Positions 34,029 to 43,006 are shown, numbered from the stretch's first letter. The stretch: DNA of 64,000 nt from Pseudomonas kilonensis (GCF_001269885.1 NZ_LHVH01000024.1:186001-250000), one strand, 5' to 3'. Notes: generated from the letters alone by a model not told the origin. A program made the numbers and translations.

Positions 34029-35396
34029 ATGATCCAGCCCTTGAGTCACCTCCCCCATTCCCAGGAAGACCCGGCCACCCTCGCCGCCCGCTTCAGCGAC
34101 CTGGCGCCGCCACTCAACGCGCGCCAGGCCCACCTGGAAGCGTCCCGGTGCCTGTACTGCTACGACGCGCCGTGTGTGAACGCCTGTCCAAGCGAAATCG
34201 ACATTCCCTCGTTCATCCGCAACATCCATCAGGACAACGTCCAAGGCGCGGCGCAGAAGATTCTTTCGGCCAACATCCTCGGCGGCAGTTGCGCCCGGGT
34301 CTGCCCCACCGAGGTCCTGTGCCAGCAAGCCTGTGTGCGCAACAACGCCCATGAATGCGCCCCCGTATTGATCGGCTCGTTGCAGCGCTATGCCGTGGAC
34401 AACGCCCACTTCAGCGAACACCCCTTCCAGCGTGCCGCCGCCACCGGCAAGCGCATCGCCGTGGTCGGGGCCGGGCCGGCAGGCTTGTCGTGTGCGCATC
34501 GCAGCGCAATGCACGGCCATGAGGTGGTGATATTCGAAGCCCGGGAGAAAGCTGGCGGCCTCAACGAATACGGGATCGCCAAGTACAAACTGGTGGACGA
34601 TTACGCCCAACGTGAGCTGGACTTCCTGTTGGAAATCGGCGGCATCGAAATCCGCCACGGCCAGAAACTCGGCGAGAACCTGAGCCTGAGCGACCTGCAC
34701 CAGCAGTTCGACGCAGTGTTTCTCGGCCTCGGTTTGGCCGCCAGCAAACAACTGGGCCTGAGTGACGAACAAGCGCCAGGGCTGCTGGCCGCCACCGAAT
34801 ACATCCGCGAATTGCGCCAGGCCGACGACCTCAGCCAGTTGCCCCTGGCCGAGCGTTGCATCGTCCTCGGCGCTGGCAACACCGCCATCGACATGGCCGT
34901 GCAAATGGCTCGCCTCGGCGCCCGGGACGTCAACCTGGTCTACCGTCGCGGCCTTGAAGACATGGGCGCCACCTTGCACGAGCAAGACATCGCCAAGGCC
35001 AATCAGGTACGCCTGCTGACCTGGGCCCAACCGCAACAGGTGTTGCTCGATGACGCCGGGCAGGTGCGCGGCATGCGCTTCTCTCGCACGCATCTGGAGA
35101 ACGGCCGGCTGGTCATCGGCACCGACACCTTCGACCTGCCCGCCGACGCCATTTTCAAAGCCATCGGCCAAGCCTTCGACGACAACGCGCTGGTGGATCC
35201 GCTGGCCCGGGAACTCAAGCGCCAGGACGGGCGGATCTTGGTGGACGAACACCTGCACACCAGCATTCCCGGGGTCTACGCCGGCGGCGACTGCACCAGC
35301 CTGGACCAGGACCTCACCGTGCAGGCCGTGCAACACGGCAAGCTCGCCGCCGAGGCGATCAACGCTCAACTGATGCTCAACGTGGAGGCTGCGTAA
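34029..35396 (+). CDS. preT: NAD-dependent dihydropyrimidine dehydrogenase subunit PreT
   Basis: A 455-aa glutamate-synthase-small-subunit-like flavoprotein. The N-terminus has two iron-sulfur cysteine clusters (CLYCYDAPCVNACPSEID and CARVCPTEVLCQQACVR). An FAD site VVGAGPAGLSCAH and an NADH site VLGAGNTAIDMAVQM follow, with the FAD-binding closing motif GVYAGGDCTS near the end. It takes electrons from NADH for reduction of uracil or thymine by PreA. Its stop codon abuts the preA ATG (TAAATG), so the two are cotranslated. Confidence 0.94.
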   Translation: MIQPLSHLPHSQEDPATLAARFSDLAPPLNARQAHLEASRCLYCYDAPCVNACPSEIDIPSFIRNIHQDNVQGAAQKILSANILGGSCARVCPTEVLCQQACVRNNAHECAPVLIGSLQRYAVDNAHFSEHPFQRAAATGKRIAVVGAGPAGLSCAHRSAMHGHEVVIFEAREKAGGLNEYGIAKYKLVDDYAQRELDFLLEIGGIEIRHGQKLGENLSLSDLHQQFDAVFLGLGLAASKQLGLSDEQAPGLLAATEYIRELRQADDLSQLPLAERCIVLGAGNTAIDMAVQMARLGARDVNLVYRRGLEDMGATLHEQDIAKANQVRLLTWAQPQQVLLDDAGQVRGMRFSRTHLENGRLVIGTDTFDLPADAIFKAIGQAFDDNALVDPLARELKRQDGRILVDEHLHTSIPGVYAGGDCTSLDQDLTVQAVQHGKLAAEAINAQLMLNVEAA

Positions 35397-36671
35397 ATGG
35401 CCGATCTGTCGATTGTCTTCGCCGGCATCAAAGCGCCCAACCCGTTCTGGCTGGCCTCCGCGCCGCCCACCGACAAAGCCTACAACGTGGTCCGTGCCTT
35501 CGAGGCCGGCTGGGGTGGCGTGGTCTGGAAAACCCTCGGTGAGGACCCTGCGGCGGTGAACGTGTCATCGCGCTACTCGGCCCACTACGGGGCCAATCGC
35601 GAGGTGCTGGGCATCAACAACATCGAGCTGATCACCGACCGCTCCCTGGAGATCAACCTGCGGGAAATCACCCAGGTGAAAAAGGACTGGCCGGACCGGG
35701 CGTTGATCGTGTCGCTGATGGTGCCCTGCGTTGAGGAGTCCTGGAAGAACATCCTGCCCCTGGTGGAAGCCACTGGCGCCGACGGCATCGAACTGAACTT
35801 CGGCTGCCCCCACGGCATGCCGGAACGGGGCATGGGCGCGGCGGTCGGCCAGGTGCCGGAGTACGTCGAGCAAGTGACCCGCTGGTGCAAGACCTATTGT
35901 TCGCTGCCGGTGATCGTCAAGCTCACGCCGAACATCACCGACATCCGCGTCGCCGCCCGCGCGGCCCATCGCGGCGGTGCGGATGCGGTGTCGTTGATCA
36001 ACACCATCAACTCCATCACCAGCGTCGACCTGGACCGCATGGTCGCCCTGCCCAGCGTCGGTAGCCAGAGCACCCACGGCGGGTACTGTGGCTCGGCGGT
36101 CAAGCCGATCGCGCTGAACATGGTCGCCGAAATCGCCCGCGACCCGCAGACCCAAGGCCTGCCGATCTGCGGCATCGGCGGCATCGGCAGTTGGCGCGAC
36201 GCCGCCGAATTCATCGCCCTGGGCAGCGGCGCGGTGCAGGTCTGCACGGCAGCGATGCTGCATGGTTTTCGCATCGTCGAAGAGATGAAGGACGGCCTGT
36301 CGCGCTGGATGGACGATCACGGACATGCCAACCTCCAGGCGTTTTCCGGTCGCGCGGTGGGCAACACCACCGACTGGAAGTACCTGGACATCAACTACCA
36401 GGTCATCGCCAAGATCGATCAAGAGGCGTGCATCGGTTGCGGGCGCTGCCACATCGCCTGCGAAGACACCTCACACCAGGCCATCGCCAGCCTCAAGCAG
36501 GCTGACGGCACGCACAAATATGAAGTGATCGATGAAGAGTGCGTGGGCTGCAACCTGTGCCAGATCACCTGCCCGGTGCAGGACTGCATCGAGATGGTGA
36601 CGGTGGACACCGGCAAGCCGTTTCTGGATTGGAATCATGATCCGAGGAATCCCTACCATGTAACGGCTTGA
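35397..36671 (+). CDS. preA: NAD-dependent dihydropyrimidine dehydrogenase subunit PreA
   Basis: A 424-aa protein with a dihydroorotate-dehydrogenase-like FMN barrel (about 1-310; NPFWLASAPPTDKAYN, ELNFGCPHGMPERGMGAAVG with the catalytic cysteine region, GIGGIGSWRDAAEFI) and a C-terminal ferredoxin domain with two [4Fe-4S] motifs (CIGCGRCHIAC and CVGCNLCQITC). It reduces uracil and thymine at the FMN. It follows preT without a gap, forming the PreT-PreA complex, the first step of the pathway completed by hydA and the amidohydrolase. Confidence 0.94.
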   Translation: MADLSIVFAGIKAPNPFWLASAPPTDKAYNVVRAFEAGWGGVVWKTLGEDPAAVNVSSRYSAHYGANREVLGINNIELITDRSLEINLREITQVKKDWPDRALIVSLMVPCVEESWKNILPLVEATGADGIELNFGCPHGMPERGMGAAVGQVPEYVEQVTRWCKTYCSLPVIVKLTPNITDIRVAARAAHRGGADAVSLINTINSITSVDLDRMVALPSVGSQSTHGGYCGSAVKPIALNMVAEIARDPQTQGLPICGIGGIGSWRDAAEFIALGSGAVQVCTAAMLHGFRIVEEMKDGLSRWMDDHGHANLQAFSGRAVGNTTDWKYLDINYQVIAKIDQEACIGCGRCHIACEDTSHQAIASLKQADGTHKYEVIDEECVGCNLCQITCPVQDCIEMVTVDTGKPFLDWNHDPRNPYHVTA

Positions 36672-36696
36672 GGGCTGCGGTGTCTGGACTGGCGCC

Positions 36697-36790
36697 ATCG
36701 CGAGCAGGCTCGCTCCCACATTGGATTTGTGGCGAACACAAATTTTGTGTTCACAACCGATCCCCTGTGGGAGCGAGCCTGCTCGCGATG
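36697..36790. repeat. inverted REP pair
   Basis: A unit CATCGCGAGCAGGCTCGCTCCCACA and its complement enclose a further small palindrome, GAACACAAATTTTGTGTTC (36734-36752). The element lies between preA and the RHS-core gene. Confidence 0.8.
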
Positions 36791-36912
36791 AGGCAATCCG
36801 CTTCACCACAAACCTCAAGGCGCCCCCCTCGGACTAACAGTTCTGCTAGTAGACACCCCCCGAAAAATACCCGAGCCTGACCCAGCCAAGCCCATCAACA
36901 AGAGCCAAGCCC

Positions 36913-37986
36913 ATGTCGACGTCAGCGATGAAGATACTGTGCCGCTACCAATACGACCCCCTGGACCGCCTGACAGGCTTGAAGCCTGCGGAGCACCTGG
37001 ACACACAGCGCTTCTACCAGAACGACGAGTTGGTCAACGAGATCGAAGGCCAGGTGGAACTCACCCTCCTTCGCCACGAAACCCAGCCCCTGGCGCAACG
37101 TATTACCAACGCCAATGTCACCGAGACGACGCTGCTGGCAACGGACCAGCAGCGCTCGGTTTTGCAGACGCTGGCTGGCACTGATACCCAGCCGATGGCT
37201 TATACCGCCTATGGGCATCGGTCTACGGAAAGTGGTTTGAGTAGTTTGCTCGGGTTCAATGGTGAACGTCCGGATCCGTTTACCGGGCATTACTTACTGG
37301 GACAGGGTAATCGGGCTTTTAATCCGGTGTTGATGCGGTTTAATAGCCCGGATGAGTTGAGTCCTTTTGGGGATGGGGGGATTAATGCGTATGCGTATTG
37401 CGGGGGGGATCCGGTTAATCGGTATGATCCGAGTGGGAATATTCCTCTCCGACTTTGGGACATCCCAATGAAAAATAAAATATTTAGGCCATGGGAACAA
37501 CCAAAGGCGCTGAATCTCTCATCTAAAGCTATTTCCCGAGCCAAACATCAGACAGCAACTGGCCAGGCAATAGCTTCACTACTCCGACCTAGCGTAAGTA
37601 CATCAGCCCCCACCGTACCCGCCACTCCCAAGCCAATACCCTTCGAGAGAGCCTCCAGCAACATAAAAGTTAGGAGCACAAAAGCAGAAGCTCAAGCACA
37701 AACAACACGCAGGGAGAAGGCACGCGCCTACGACGCTCACGTACAAAAAAATCCAAACTTTAAAATAAAAGAAAACAGCACGTTGCGGGCAAACTTTGAA
37801 ACAGCCAGTTCGCATTATAGTAGTTTTAAACAAGAAAAAGATCATCTAATAGCTGAACTTGGAACTAATGAATACTACAAGCAGTATCGCGACGCATTAT
37901 CGAGATACCAAAACACTCGAATCACCCTCAAGATCAGCAATCTCTCTATACTTGAAGAAACAATAAAACAAACTCGCAGACAATAG
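36913..37986 (+). CDS. short RHS repeat-associated core protein with variable C-terminus
   Basis: A 357-aa protein. Residues 1-176 are the RHS core: an RYQYDPLDRL start and the conserved FNGERPDPFTGHYLLG, FNPVLMRFNSPDELSPFG and DPVNRYDPSGN motifs. From about 177 the sequence is unrelated, Lys/Ser/Thr-rich and encoded by AT-rich DNA. In RHS polymorphic toxins the DPxGN-like boundary precedes an exchangeable toxic tip, but these short orphan forms, common in Pseudomonas, lack the large barrel and any signal. No immunity gene follows; the next gene is convergent and 61 bases away. Function unknown. Confidence 0.8.
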   Translation: MSTSAMKILCRYQYDPLDRLTGLKPAEHLDTQRFYQNDELVNEIEGQVELTLLRHETQPLAQRITNANVTETTLLATDQQRSVLQTLAGTDTQPMAYTAYGHRSTESGLSSLLGFNGERPDPFTGHYLLGQGNRAFNPVLMRFNSPDELSPFGDGGINAYAYCGGDPVNRYDPSGNIPLRLWDIPMKNKIFRPWEQPKALNLSSKAISRAKHQTATGQAIASLLRPSVSTSAPTVPATPKPIPFERASSNIKVRSTKAEAQAQTTRREKARAYDAHVQKNPNFKIKENSTLRANFETASSHYSSFKQEKDHLIAELGTNEYYKQYRDALSRYQNTRITLKISNLSILEETIKQTRRQ

Positions 37987-38020
37987 CACGAATAACAACT
38001 CACCATTACTTCATACACTA

Positions 38021-38044
38021 GCGCGCCTACCAATCCTGGCGCGC
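38021..38044. terminator. GC-rich hairpin between convergent genes
   Basis: GCGCGCC and GGCGCGC form a perfect 7-bp stem with a 10-base loop, between the stop codons of the RHS gene and the TetR gene. There is no T run on either side, so terminator activity is uncertain. Confidence 0.35.
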
Positions 38045-38047
38045 AAG

Positions 38048-38668
38048 TTATGGCTCCAACCCAATCCCCCGCAATATCACACTGGTCACCGTCTGCACCG
38101 CCCGTTCGAACTGCATGTCCGACAGCGGCTGGTGGTCGTTGAGGATATTGATCTGGTGGTCGAAGTCGGCGTAGTGCTGGGTCGAGGCCCAGATCATGTA
38201 GAGCAGGCTTGAAGGCTCCACCGGGAGGATGCGTTTGTCCTCCACCCACTGGCGGATTTTCGCTTCTTTCATCTTGGCCCAGTCATAGAGGCTGGCGTCC
38301 AGCGCCTGGCCCAGCGTCGGGGCGCCGTGGATGATTTCGTTGGCCCAGACCTTGGAGCCGTAGGGCCGGCTGCGGGAGTGGTTCATCTTGGCGCGGATGT
38401 AGCTGCTGAGTACCACCCGCGGGTCGTCGAACATTTCGAAGCACAAGGCGTCCTGTTTCCAGACCTCCAGCAGGTCGAACAGCACGGCGCTGTACAGCTC
38501 GCTCTTGGTGCTGAAGTAGTAATGCAGGTTGGAACGGGGCAATTGCACTTCGGCGGCGATGTCGGCCATGGCGGTGCTGCCGAAGCCTTTCTCGGCAAAG
38601 ACCTTCTCGGCGGCCAACAGGATTTTCTCGACGTTACTGCGACGAATCTCGATCTTGTGATTGCCCAT
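38048..38668 (-). CDS. TetR family regulator, RutR-like
   Basis: A 206-aa regulator with an N-terminal TetR helix-turn-helix (about 10-60; AAEKVFAEKGFGSTAMADIAA and RSNLHYYFSTKSELY) and a C-terminal ligand domain of the RutR type (IWASTQHYADFDHQINIL). RutR senses uracil or thymine, and its homologues next to hydA and preTA control pyrimidine catabolism (PydR role). AGGGAG precedes the ATG at 38668. The RHS gene separates it from preA. A partial operator match is at 31922-31937. Confidence 0.85.
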   Translation of the reverse strand: MGNHKIEIRRSNVEKILLAAEKVFAEKGFGSTAMADIAAEVQLPRSNLHYYFSTKSELYSAVLFDLLEVWKQDALCFEMFDDPRVVLSSYIRAKMNHSRSRPYGSKVWANEIIHGAPTLGQALDASLYDWAKMKEAKIRQWVEDKRILPVEPSSLLYMIWASTQHYADFDHQINILNDHQPLSDMQFERAVQTVTSVILRGIGLEP

Positions 38669-38833
38669 GAGGGCTCCCTGGCAACAGCGTTGGTCAAGAC
38701 TAGCATTCACCCAACTTTGAAAACACTGGGGATCCCTGTGGGAAGGCTTTTGTGGCGAGGGAGCTTGCTCCCGCTCGGCTGCGCAGCAGTCGTAAACCGG
38801 CTGGCGCGGTATCCCAGGAAAACCGCGTCAGTT

Positions 38834-39476
38834 GATCGTTCCCACGCTCCTGCGTGGGAATGCCGCCAGGGACGCTCCGCGTTCCGCTTCTGGCAGTGAC
38901 GCGGAGCGTCACGGGATGCATGCCCACGCAGAGCGTGGGAACGATCAGGTCGCGGGCTGTGAAGGTCGTTCCTCACGCTCCGCGTGGGAATGCCGCCAGG
39001 GACGCTCCGCGTTCCGCTTCTGGACGGTGACGCAGAGCGTCACGGGATGCATGCCCACGCAGAGCGTGGGAACGATCAGCGTGCGGGGGCTGTGAAGATC
39101 GTTCCTCACGCTCCGCGTGGGAACGCCGCCAGGGACGCTCCGCGTTCCGCCTCTGGAAGGTGACGCAGAGCGTCACGGGATGCATGCCCACGCAGAGCGT
39201 GGGAACGATCAGCGTGCGGGGGCTGTGAAGATCGTTCCTCACGCTCCGCGTGGGAACGCCGCCAGGGACGCTCCGCGTTCCGCCTCTGGAGGGTGACGCA
39301 GAGCGTCACGGGATGCATGCCCACGCAGAGCGTGGGAACGATCAGCGTGCGGGGGCTGTGAAGATCGTTCCTCACGCTCCGCGTGGGAATGCCGCCAGGG
39401 ACGCTCCGCGTTCCGCTTCTGGAAGGTGACGCAGAGCGTCACCGGATGCATTCCCACGCAGAGCGTAGGAACGATC
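38834..39476. repeat. tandem array of five nested-palindrome units, about 133 bp each
   Basis: Unit starts (GTTCC[TC]CACGCTC) fall at 38838, 38968, 39101, 39234 and 39367, so the last four are exactly 133 bases apart and the first is 130. Each unit contains several palindromes: CACGCTCCGCGTG near its start, GTGACGCAGAGCGTCAC in the middle and CCCACGCAGAGCGTGGG near its end. Units differ at only a few bases. This looks like an amplified Pseudomonas interspersed palindromic repeat. Confidence 0.92.
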
Positions 39477-39707
39477 ACAAGCCTTCCGATCGGGGACATT
39501 CGACTAATGTCTTAGACCAGTCATCGCACAACCAAGCGCCCTCCTCGCTATTCTCAAGCCCCGGATGTGCCCGGTGCCACGGCCTGCGATCTTGACCTCG
39601 GCCAGCGCCAGCTATTGCAGCGCCGCATTTTGAAGCACCCCCGAGTTGGATAATTCCGATAATGGCCAGTTGACAACGAGGAGCCGCTTCCAAATAATCC
39701 CCTCATG

Positions 39708-39728
39708 TTGTACGACGACGTATGACAA
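39708..39728. promoter_or_regulatory. candidate GntR-type operator upstream of the porin
   Basis: TTGTACGACGACGTATGACA followed by A starts with TTGT and ends with ACAA and contains the word GTAYGACAA, which recurs upstream of udh at 41186-41194. This is a low-confidence proposal for a shared site of a hexuronate regulator encoded elsewhere. Confidence 0.3.
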
Positions 39729-39761
39729 ATAAAAACAACAAAAAAGTAAGGGAGCGTCATA

Positions 39762-41063
39762 GTGAGCACACGTGTCCGTTTTTCGCCCGACAACCGTCCA
39801 AACCGCCGTACCCTTCTCAACGCCAGCCCCACACTGCTATTGCTCGGTTGCAGCAGCCTCGCCGCGTTTCTGCCAACGACCGCCAGCGCCGCAGGCTTCG
39901 TCGATGACGCCAAGGCCACGCTGAACCTGCGCAACGCCTACTTCAATCGCAACTTCGTCAACGACAACGCCGCCCAGGGCAAAGCCGAGGAATGGACCCA
40001 GAGTTTCATCCTCGACGCCAAGTCCGGTTTCACCCAAGGCACAGTCGGTTTCGGTGTGGACATCCTGGGGATGTACTCGGTCAAGCTCGACGGCGGCCGC
40101 GGCACGGCCGGTACGCAACTGCTGCCGGTGCACGATGACGGTCGTCCGGCCGATGACTTCGGTCGCCTCGGCATCGCCCTCAAGGCCAAGGTATCGAAGA
40201 CCGAACTGAAGGTCGGTGAATGGATGCCGGTACTGCCGATCCTGCGCTCCGACGACGGCCGCTCCCTGCCGCAAACCTTCCGCGGCGGCCAGGTGACATC
40301 CACCGAAATCAACGGCCTGAGCCTCTACGGCGGCCAGTTCCGTGGCAACAGCCCGCGCAACGACGCGAGCATGGAAGACATGTCCATGAACGGGCGCGGC
40401 GCGTTCACCTCCGACCGTTTCAACTTCGGCGGCGGTGAATACGCCTTCAACGAAAAGCGCACCCAGGTCGGCGTCTGGTACTCGGAGCTGTCCGACATCT
40501 ACCAGCAGCAATATTTCAACCTGACCCATAGCCAGCCCATCGGCGACTGGACCCTGGGCGCCAACCTCGGTTACTTCACCGGCAAGGAAAACGGCAGTGC
40601 GTTGGCCGGCGACCTGGACAACAAAACCGCCTTCGCCCTGCTCTCGGCCAAATACGGCGGCAACACCTTCTACGTCGGCCTGCAGAAAGTCGGTGGTGAC
40701 GATGCCTGGATGCGCGTCAACGGCACCAGCGGCGGCACCCTGGCCAACGACAGTTACAACTCCAGCTATGACAACGCCAAGGAAAAATCCTGGCAGTTGC
40801 GCCACGACTTCAACTTCGCCGCCGTCGGCGTACCGGGCCTGACCCTGATGAACCGTTACATCAGCGGTGACAACGTGCACACCGCCACGGTCGACGATGG
40901 CAAGGAATGGGGCCGTGAAACCGAACTGGCCTACACCGTGCAGAGCGGCGCGCTCAAGAGCCTCAACGTGAAATGGCGTAACGCATCGATTCGTCGCGAC
41001 TACAGCACCAACGAGTTCGACGAGAACCGTATTTTCATCAGCTATCCGATCTCGCTTCTGTAA
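39762..41063 (+). CDS. OprD family outer-membrane porin
   Basis: A 433-aa outer-membrane protein, exported by an N-terminal signal sequence whose n-region is unusually long (about 33 residues) before the hydrophobic core, cleaved near ASAA-GF. The mature part begins GFVDDAKATLNLRNAYFNRNF, typical of OprD, and alternating beta strands run to a C-terminal ISYPISLL. OprD-family members take up carboxylated compounds; next to uronate genes, this one probably admits glucuronate or galacturonate. The start is GTG with AAGGGAG upstream. It heads the plus-strand hexuronate gene run. Confidence 0.9.
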   Translation: MSTRVRFSPDNRPNRRTLLNASPTLLLLGCSSLAAFLPTTASAAGFVDDAKATLNLRNAYFNRNFVNDNAAQGKAEEWTQSFILDAKSGFTQGTVGFGVDILGMYSVKLDGGRGTAGTQLLPVHDDGRPADDFGRLGIALKAKVSKTELKVGEWMPVLPILRSDDGRSLPQTFRGGQVTSTEINGLSLYGGQFRGNSPRNDASMEDMSMNGRGAFTSDRFNFGGGEYAFNEKRTQVGVWYSELSDIYQQQYFNLTHSQPIGDWTLGANLGYFTGKENGSALAGDLDNKTAFALLSAKYGGNTFYVGLQKVGGDDAWMRVNGTSGGTLANDSYNSSYDNAKEKSWQLRHDFNFAAVGVPGLTLMNRYISGDNVHTATVDDGKEWGRETELAYTVQSGALKSLNVKWRNASIRRDYSTNEFDENRIFISYPISLL

Positions 41064-41182
41064 CAACAGGACCCATCGCCATGAGCGCATCCCATGGCAA
41101 CCTGCGGCAGGGACGCCGATCCAGAGCGGTTCGTCGATCAAACGTTGACAAGGTAGAGGAAGGATAAGGATATTCCCTCTCG

Positions 41183-41194
41183 GTCGTACGACAA
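41183..41194. promoter_or_regulatory. candidate operator upstream of udh
   Basis: GTCGTACGACAA contains the perfect 10-bp palindrome GTCGTACGAC and the GTACGACAA word shared with 39708-39728. It lies 43 bases before the udh start. Confidence 0.3.
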
Positions 41195-41236
41195 CTTATA
41201 ACAACTGTACCTCTCATTGTTTGCTCAGGTAATGCC

Positions 41237-42058
41237 ATGACCACGACACAGATTCGCCACCCCTTCAATCGCCTCCTATTGACCGGTGCCGCTGGCGGCC
41301 TTGGCAAAGTCTTGCGCGAGCGCCTCAAGCCTTTCGCCCGCCAGATTCGCCTGTCGGACATCGCCAACATGGCCCCGGCCATCGACGAAAGCGAAGAAGT
41401 GGTACCGTGCGACCTGTCGGACAAGCAGGCCGTGCACCAACTGGTCGAAGGCGTCGATGCCATCCTGCACTTCGGCGGTGTTTCGGTGGAGCGTCCGTTC
41501 GAAGAGATCCTCGGCGCCAACATCAGCGGCGTGTTCCACATCTATGAAGCCGCGCGCAAACACGGCGTCAAGCGGGTGATCTTCGCCAGTTCCAACCACG
41601 TCATAGGCTTCTACAAACAGGACCAGACTATCGACGCCCTCAGCCCTCGCCGCCCGGATGGCTACTACGGCCTGTCCAAGTCCTACGGCGAAGATGTCGC
41701 CAACTTCTACTTCGATCGCTACGGCATCGAGACCGTGAGCATCCGCATCGGCTCGTCGTTCCCCGAACCGCAGAACCGCCGGATGATGAGCACCTGGCTG
41801 AGCTTCGACGACCTCACCCAACTGATCGAATGCTCGCTCTACACGCCAAAGGTCGGTCACACCGTGGTCTACGGCATGTCCGCCAACCGCGACGTCTGGT
41901 GGGACAACAGCCACGCCGCGCACCTGGGTTACCAGCCCAAGGACACCTCGGAAATATTCCGCGCCAAGGTCGAAGCGCAGCCGATGCCGGCCGCCGATGA
42001 CCCGGCCATGGTTTACCAGGGCGGCGCCTTTGTGGCGGCCGGCCCGTTCGACAACTGA
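41237..42058 (+). CDS. udh: uronate dehydrogenase
   Basis: A 273-aa NAD-dependent short-chain/extended-type dehydrogenase that oxidises D-galacturonate or D-glucuronate to the aldarolactone. The Rossmann site is LLLTGAAGGLGK, and the catalytic pair is Tyr144 and Lys148 in DGYYGLSKSYGE. The NVWW-like segment NRDVWWDNSHA and SSFPEPQNRRMMSTWLS match my memory of Udh from Pseudomonas syringae and P. putida. It lies 173 bases after the porin and 42 before the lactonase, in the same direction. Confidence 0.92.
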   Translation: MTTTQIRHPFNRLLLTGAAGGLGKVLRERLKPFARQIRLSDIANMAPAIDESEEVVPCDLSDKQAVHQLVEGVDAILHFGGVSVERPFEEILGANISGVFHIYEAARKHGVKRVIFASSNHVIGFYKQDQTIDALSPRRPDGYYGLSKSYGEDVANFYFDRYGIETVSIRIGSSFPEPQNRRMMSTWLSFDDLTQLIECSLYTPKVGHTVVYGMSANRDVWWDNSHAAHLGYQPKDTSEIFRAKVEAQPMPAADDPAMVYQGGAFVAAGPFDN

Positions 42059-42100
42059 TTCGCTGTTTTTCATGGGATACGCACGCACAAAGGAATCACC

Positions 42101-43006
42101 ATGCAAGCCGAATTGATTGTCGATGCACGTAACGCCGTCGGGGAAAGCCCGGTGTGGGTCCCCGAGGAAAACGCCCTGTACTGGGTGAACATCCCCAGCG
42201 GCGGCCTGCAACGCTGGAATGCCAGCAGCGGAAAAGTCCAGGGCTGGGAAGCCCCCGAAATGCTCGCCTGCATTGCCCGCCACCAGGACGGTGGCTGGGT
42301 AGCGGGCATGGAAAGCGGTTTCTTTCGCCTGCACCCCCATGACGATGGCAGCCTCGACAGCGAACTGTGTGCGAGCGTCGAGCACAGCCGCACCGACATG
42401 CGCCTCAACGACGGCCGCTGCGACCGCCAGGGCCGCTTCTGGGCCGGCAGCATGGTGCTGAACATGGGCGCCAACGTCGACGAGGGCCGGATGTACCGTT
42501 ATGAGGCCGGGCAGCGCAGCCCGGTCGAGGCGCAACTGAGCGGTTTCATCGTGCCCAACGGCCTGGGCTTCAGCCCGGACGGCCGGACGATGTACCTCTC
42601 CGACTCGCACCCGTTGAGCCAGCAGATCTGGGCCTTCGACTACGACATCGACAGCGGCACCCCGTCCAACCGGCGCCTGTTCGTCGACATGATGCCCCTG
42701 GCCGGGCGCCCGGACGGCGCCGCGGTGGATGCCGACGGTTGCTATTGGATCTGCGCCAACGATGCTGGGCTGATTCACCGTTTCACCCCGGACGGACGTC
42801 TCGACCGTTCGCTGCAAGTGCCGGTGAAAAAACCGACCATGTGCGCCTTTGGCGGTAGCCAGCTGGACACCCTTTTCGTGACCTCGATTCGTCCGGGCGA
42901 CGACAACGATCCGCAGTCCCTGGCCGGTGGCGTGTTCGCGCTGAACCCCGGCGTCAAGGGCCTGGCCGAACCTGCTTTCGGAGGACGGCAACACTCCGCG
43001 ACCTGA
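42101..43006 (+). CDS. SMP-30/gluconolactonase family aldarolactonase
   Basis: A 301-aa six-bladed beta-propeller lactonase. Metal-binding motifs of the SMP-30 family are visible: an N-terminal GESPVWVPEENALYWVN with the Glu ligand, RLNDGRCDRQGRFWAGSM, and VPNGLGFSPDGRTMYLSDS. It should hydrolyse the galactaro- or glucaro-lactone made by Udh, giving galactarate or glucarate (a UxuL-like role). It follows udh closely and precedes the TRAP transporter. The dehydratase and later enzymes are not in the window. Confidence 0.88.
   Translation: MQAELIVDARNAVGESPVWVPEENALYWVNIPSGGLQRWNASSGKVQGWEAPEMLACIARHQDGGWVAGMESGFFRLHPHDDGSLDSELCASVEHSRTDMRLNDGRCDRQGRFWAGSMVLNMGANVDEGRMYRYEAGQRSPVEAQLSGFIVPNGLGFSPDGRTMYLSDSHPLSQQIWAFDYDIDSGTPSNRRLFVDMMPLAGRPDGAAVDADGCYWICANDAGLIHRFTPDGRLDRSLQVPVKKPTMCAFGGSQLDTLFVTSIRPGDDNDPQSLAGGVFALNPGVKGLAEPAFGGRQHSAT

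Larger units (their letters stand above)
38669..39761. other. long intergenic region with repeats and porin promoter
   Basis: Almost 1.1 kb without a supported gene. From 38749 to about 38790 there is a single degenerate GTGGCGAGGGAGC-type unit, from 38834 to 39476 the five-copy array, and from about 39480 to 39761 the upstream region of the OprD-family gene. The many open frames across the array simply repeat with its period. Confidence 0.7.

Noticed and set aside
37987..38047. Search for an immunity gene after the RHS tail
   Set aside because: Only 61 bases separate the stop from the convergent TetR gene, too short for an immunity protein.
38834..39476. Array resembling a CRISPR because of its regular spacing
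   Set aside because: The whole 133-base unit is repeated, including what would be spacers; repeats are far too long and no cas gene is present.
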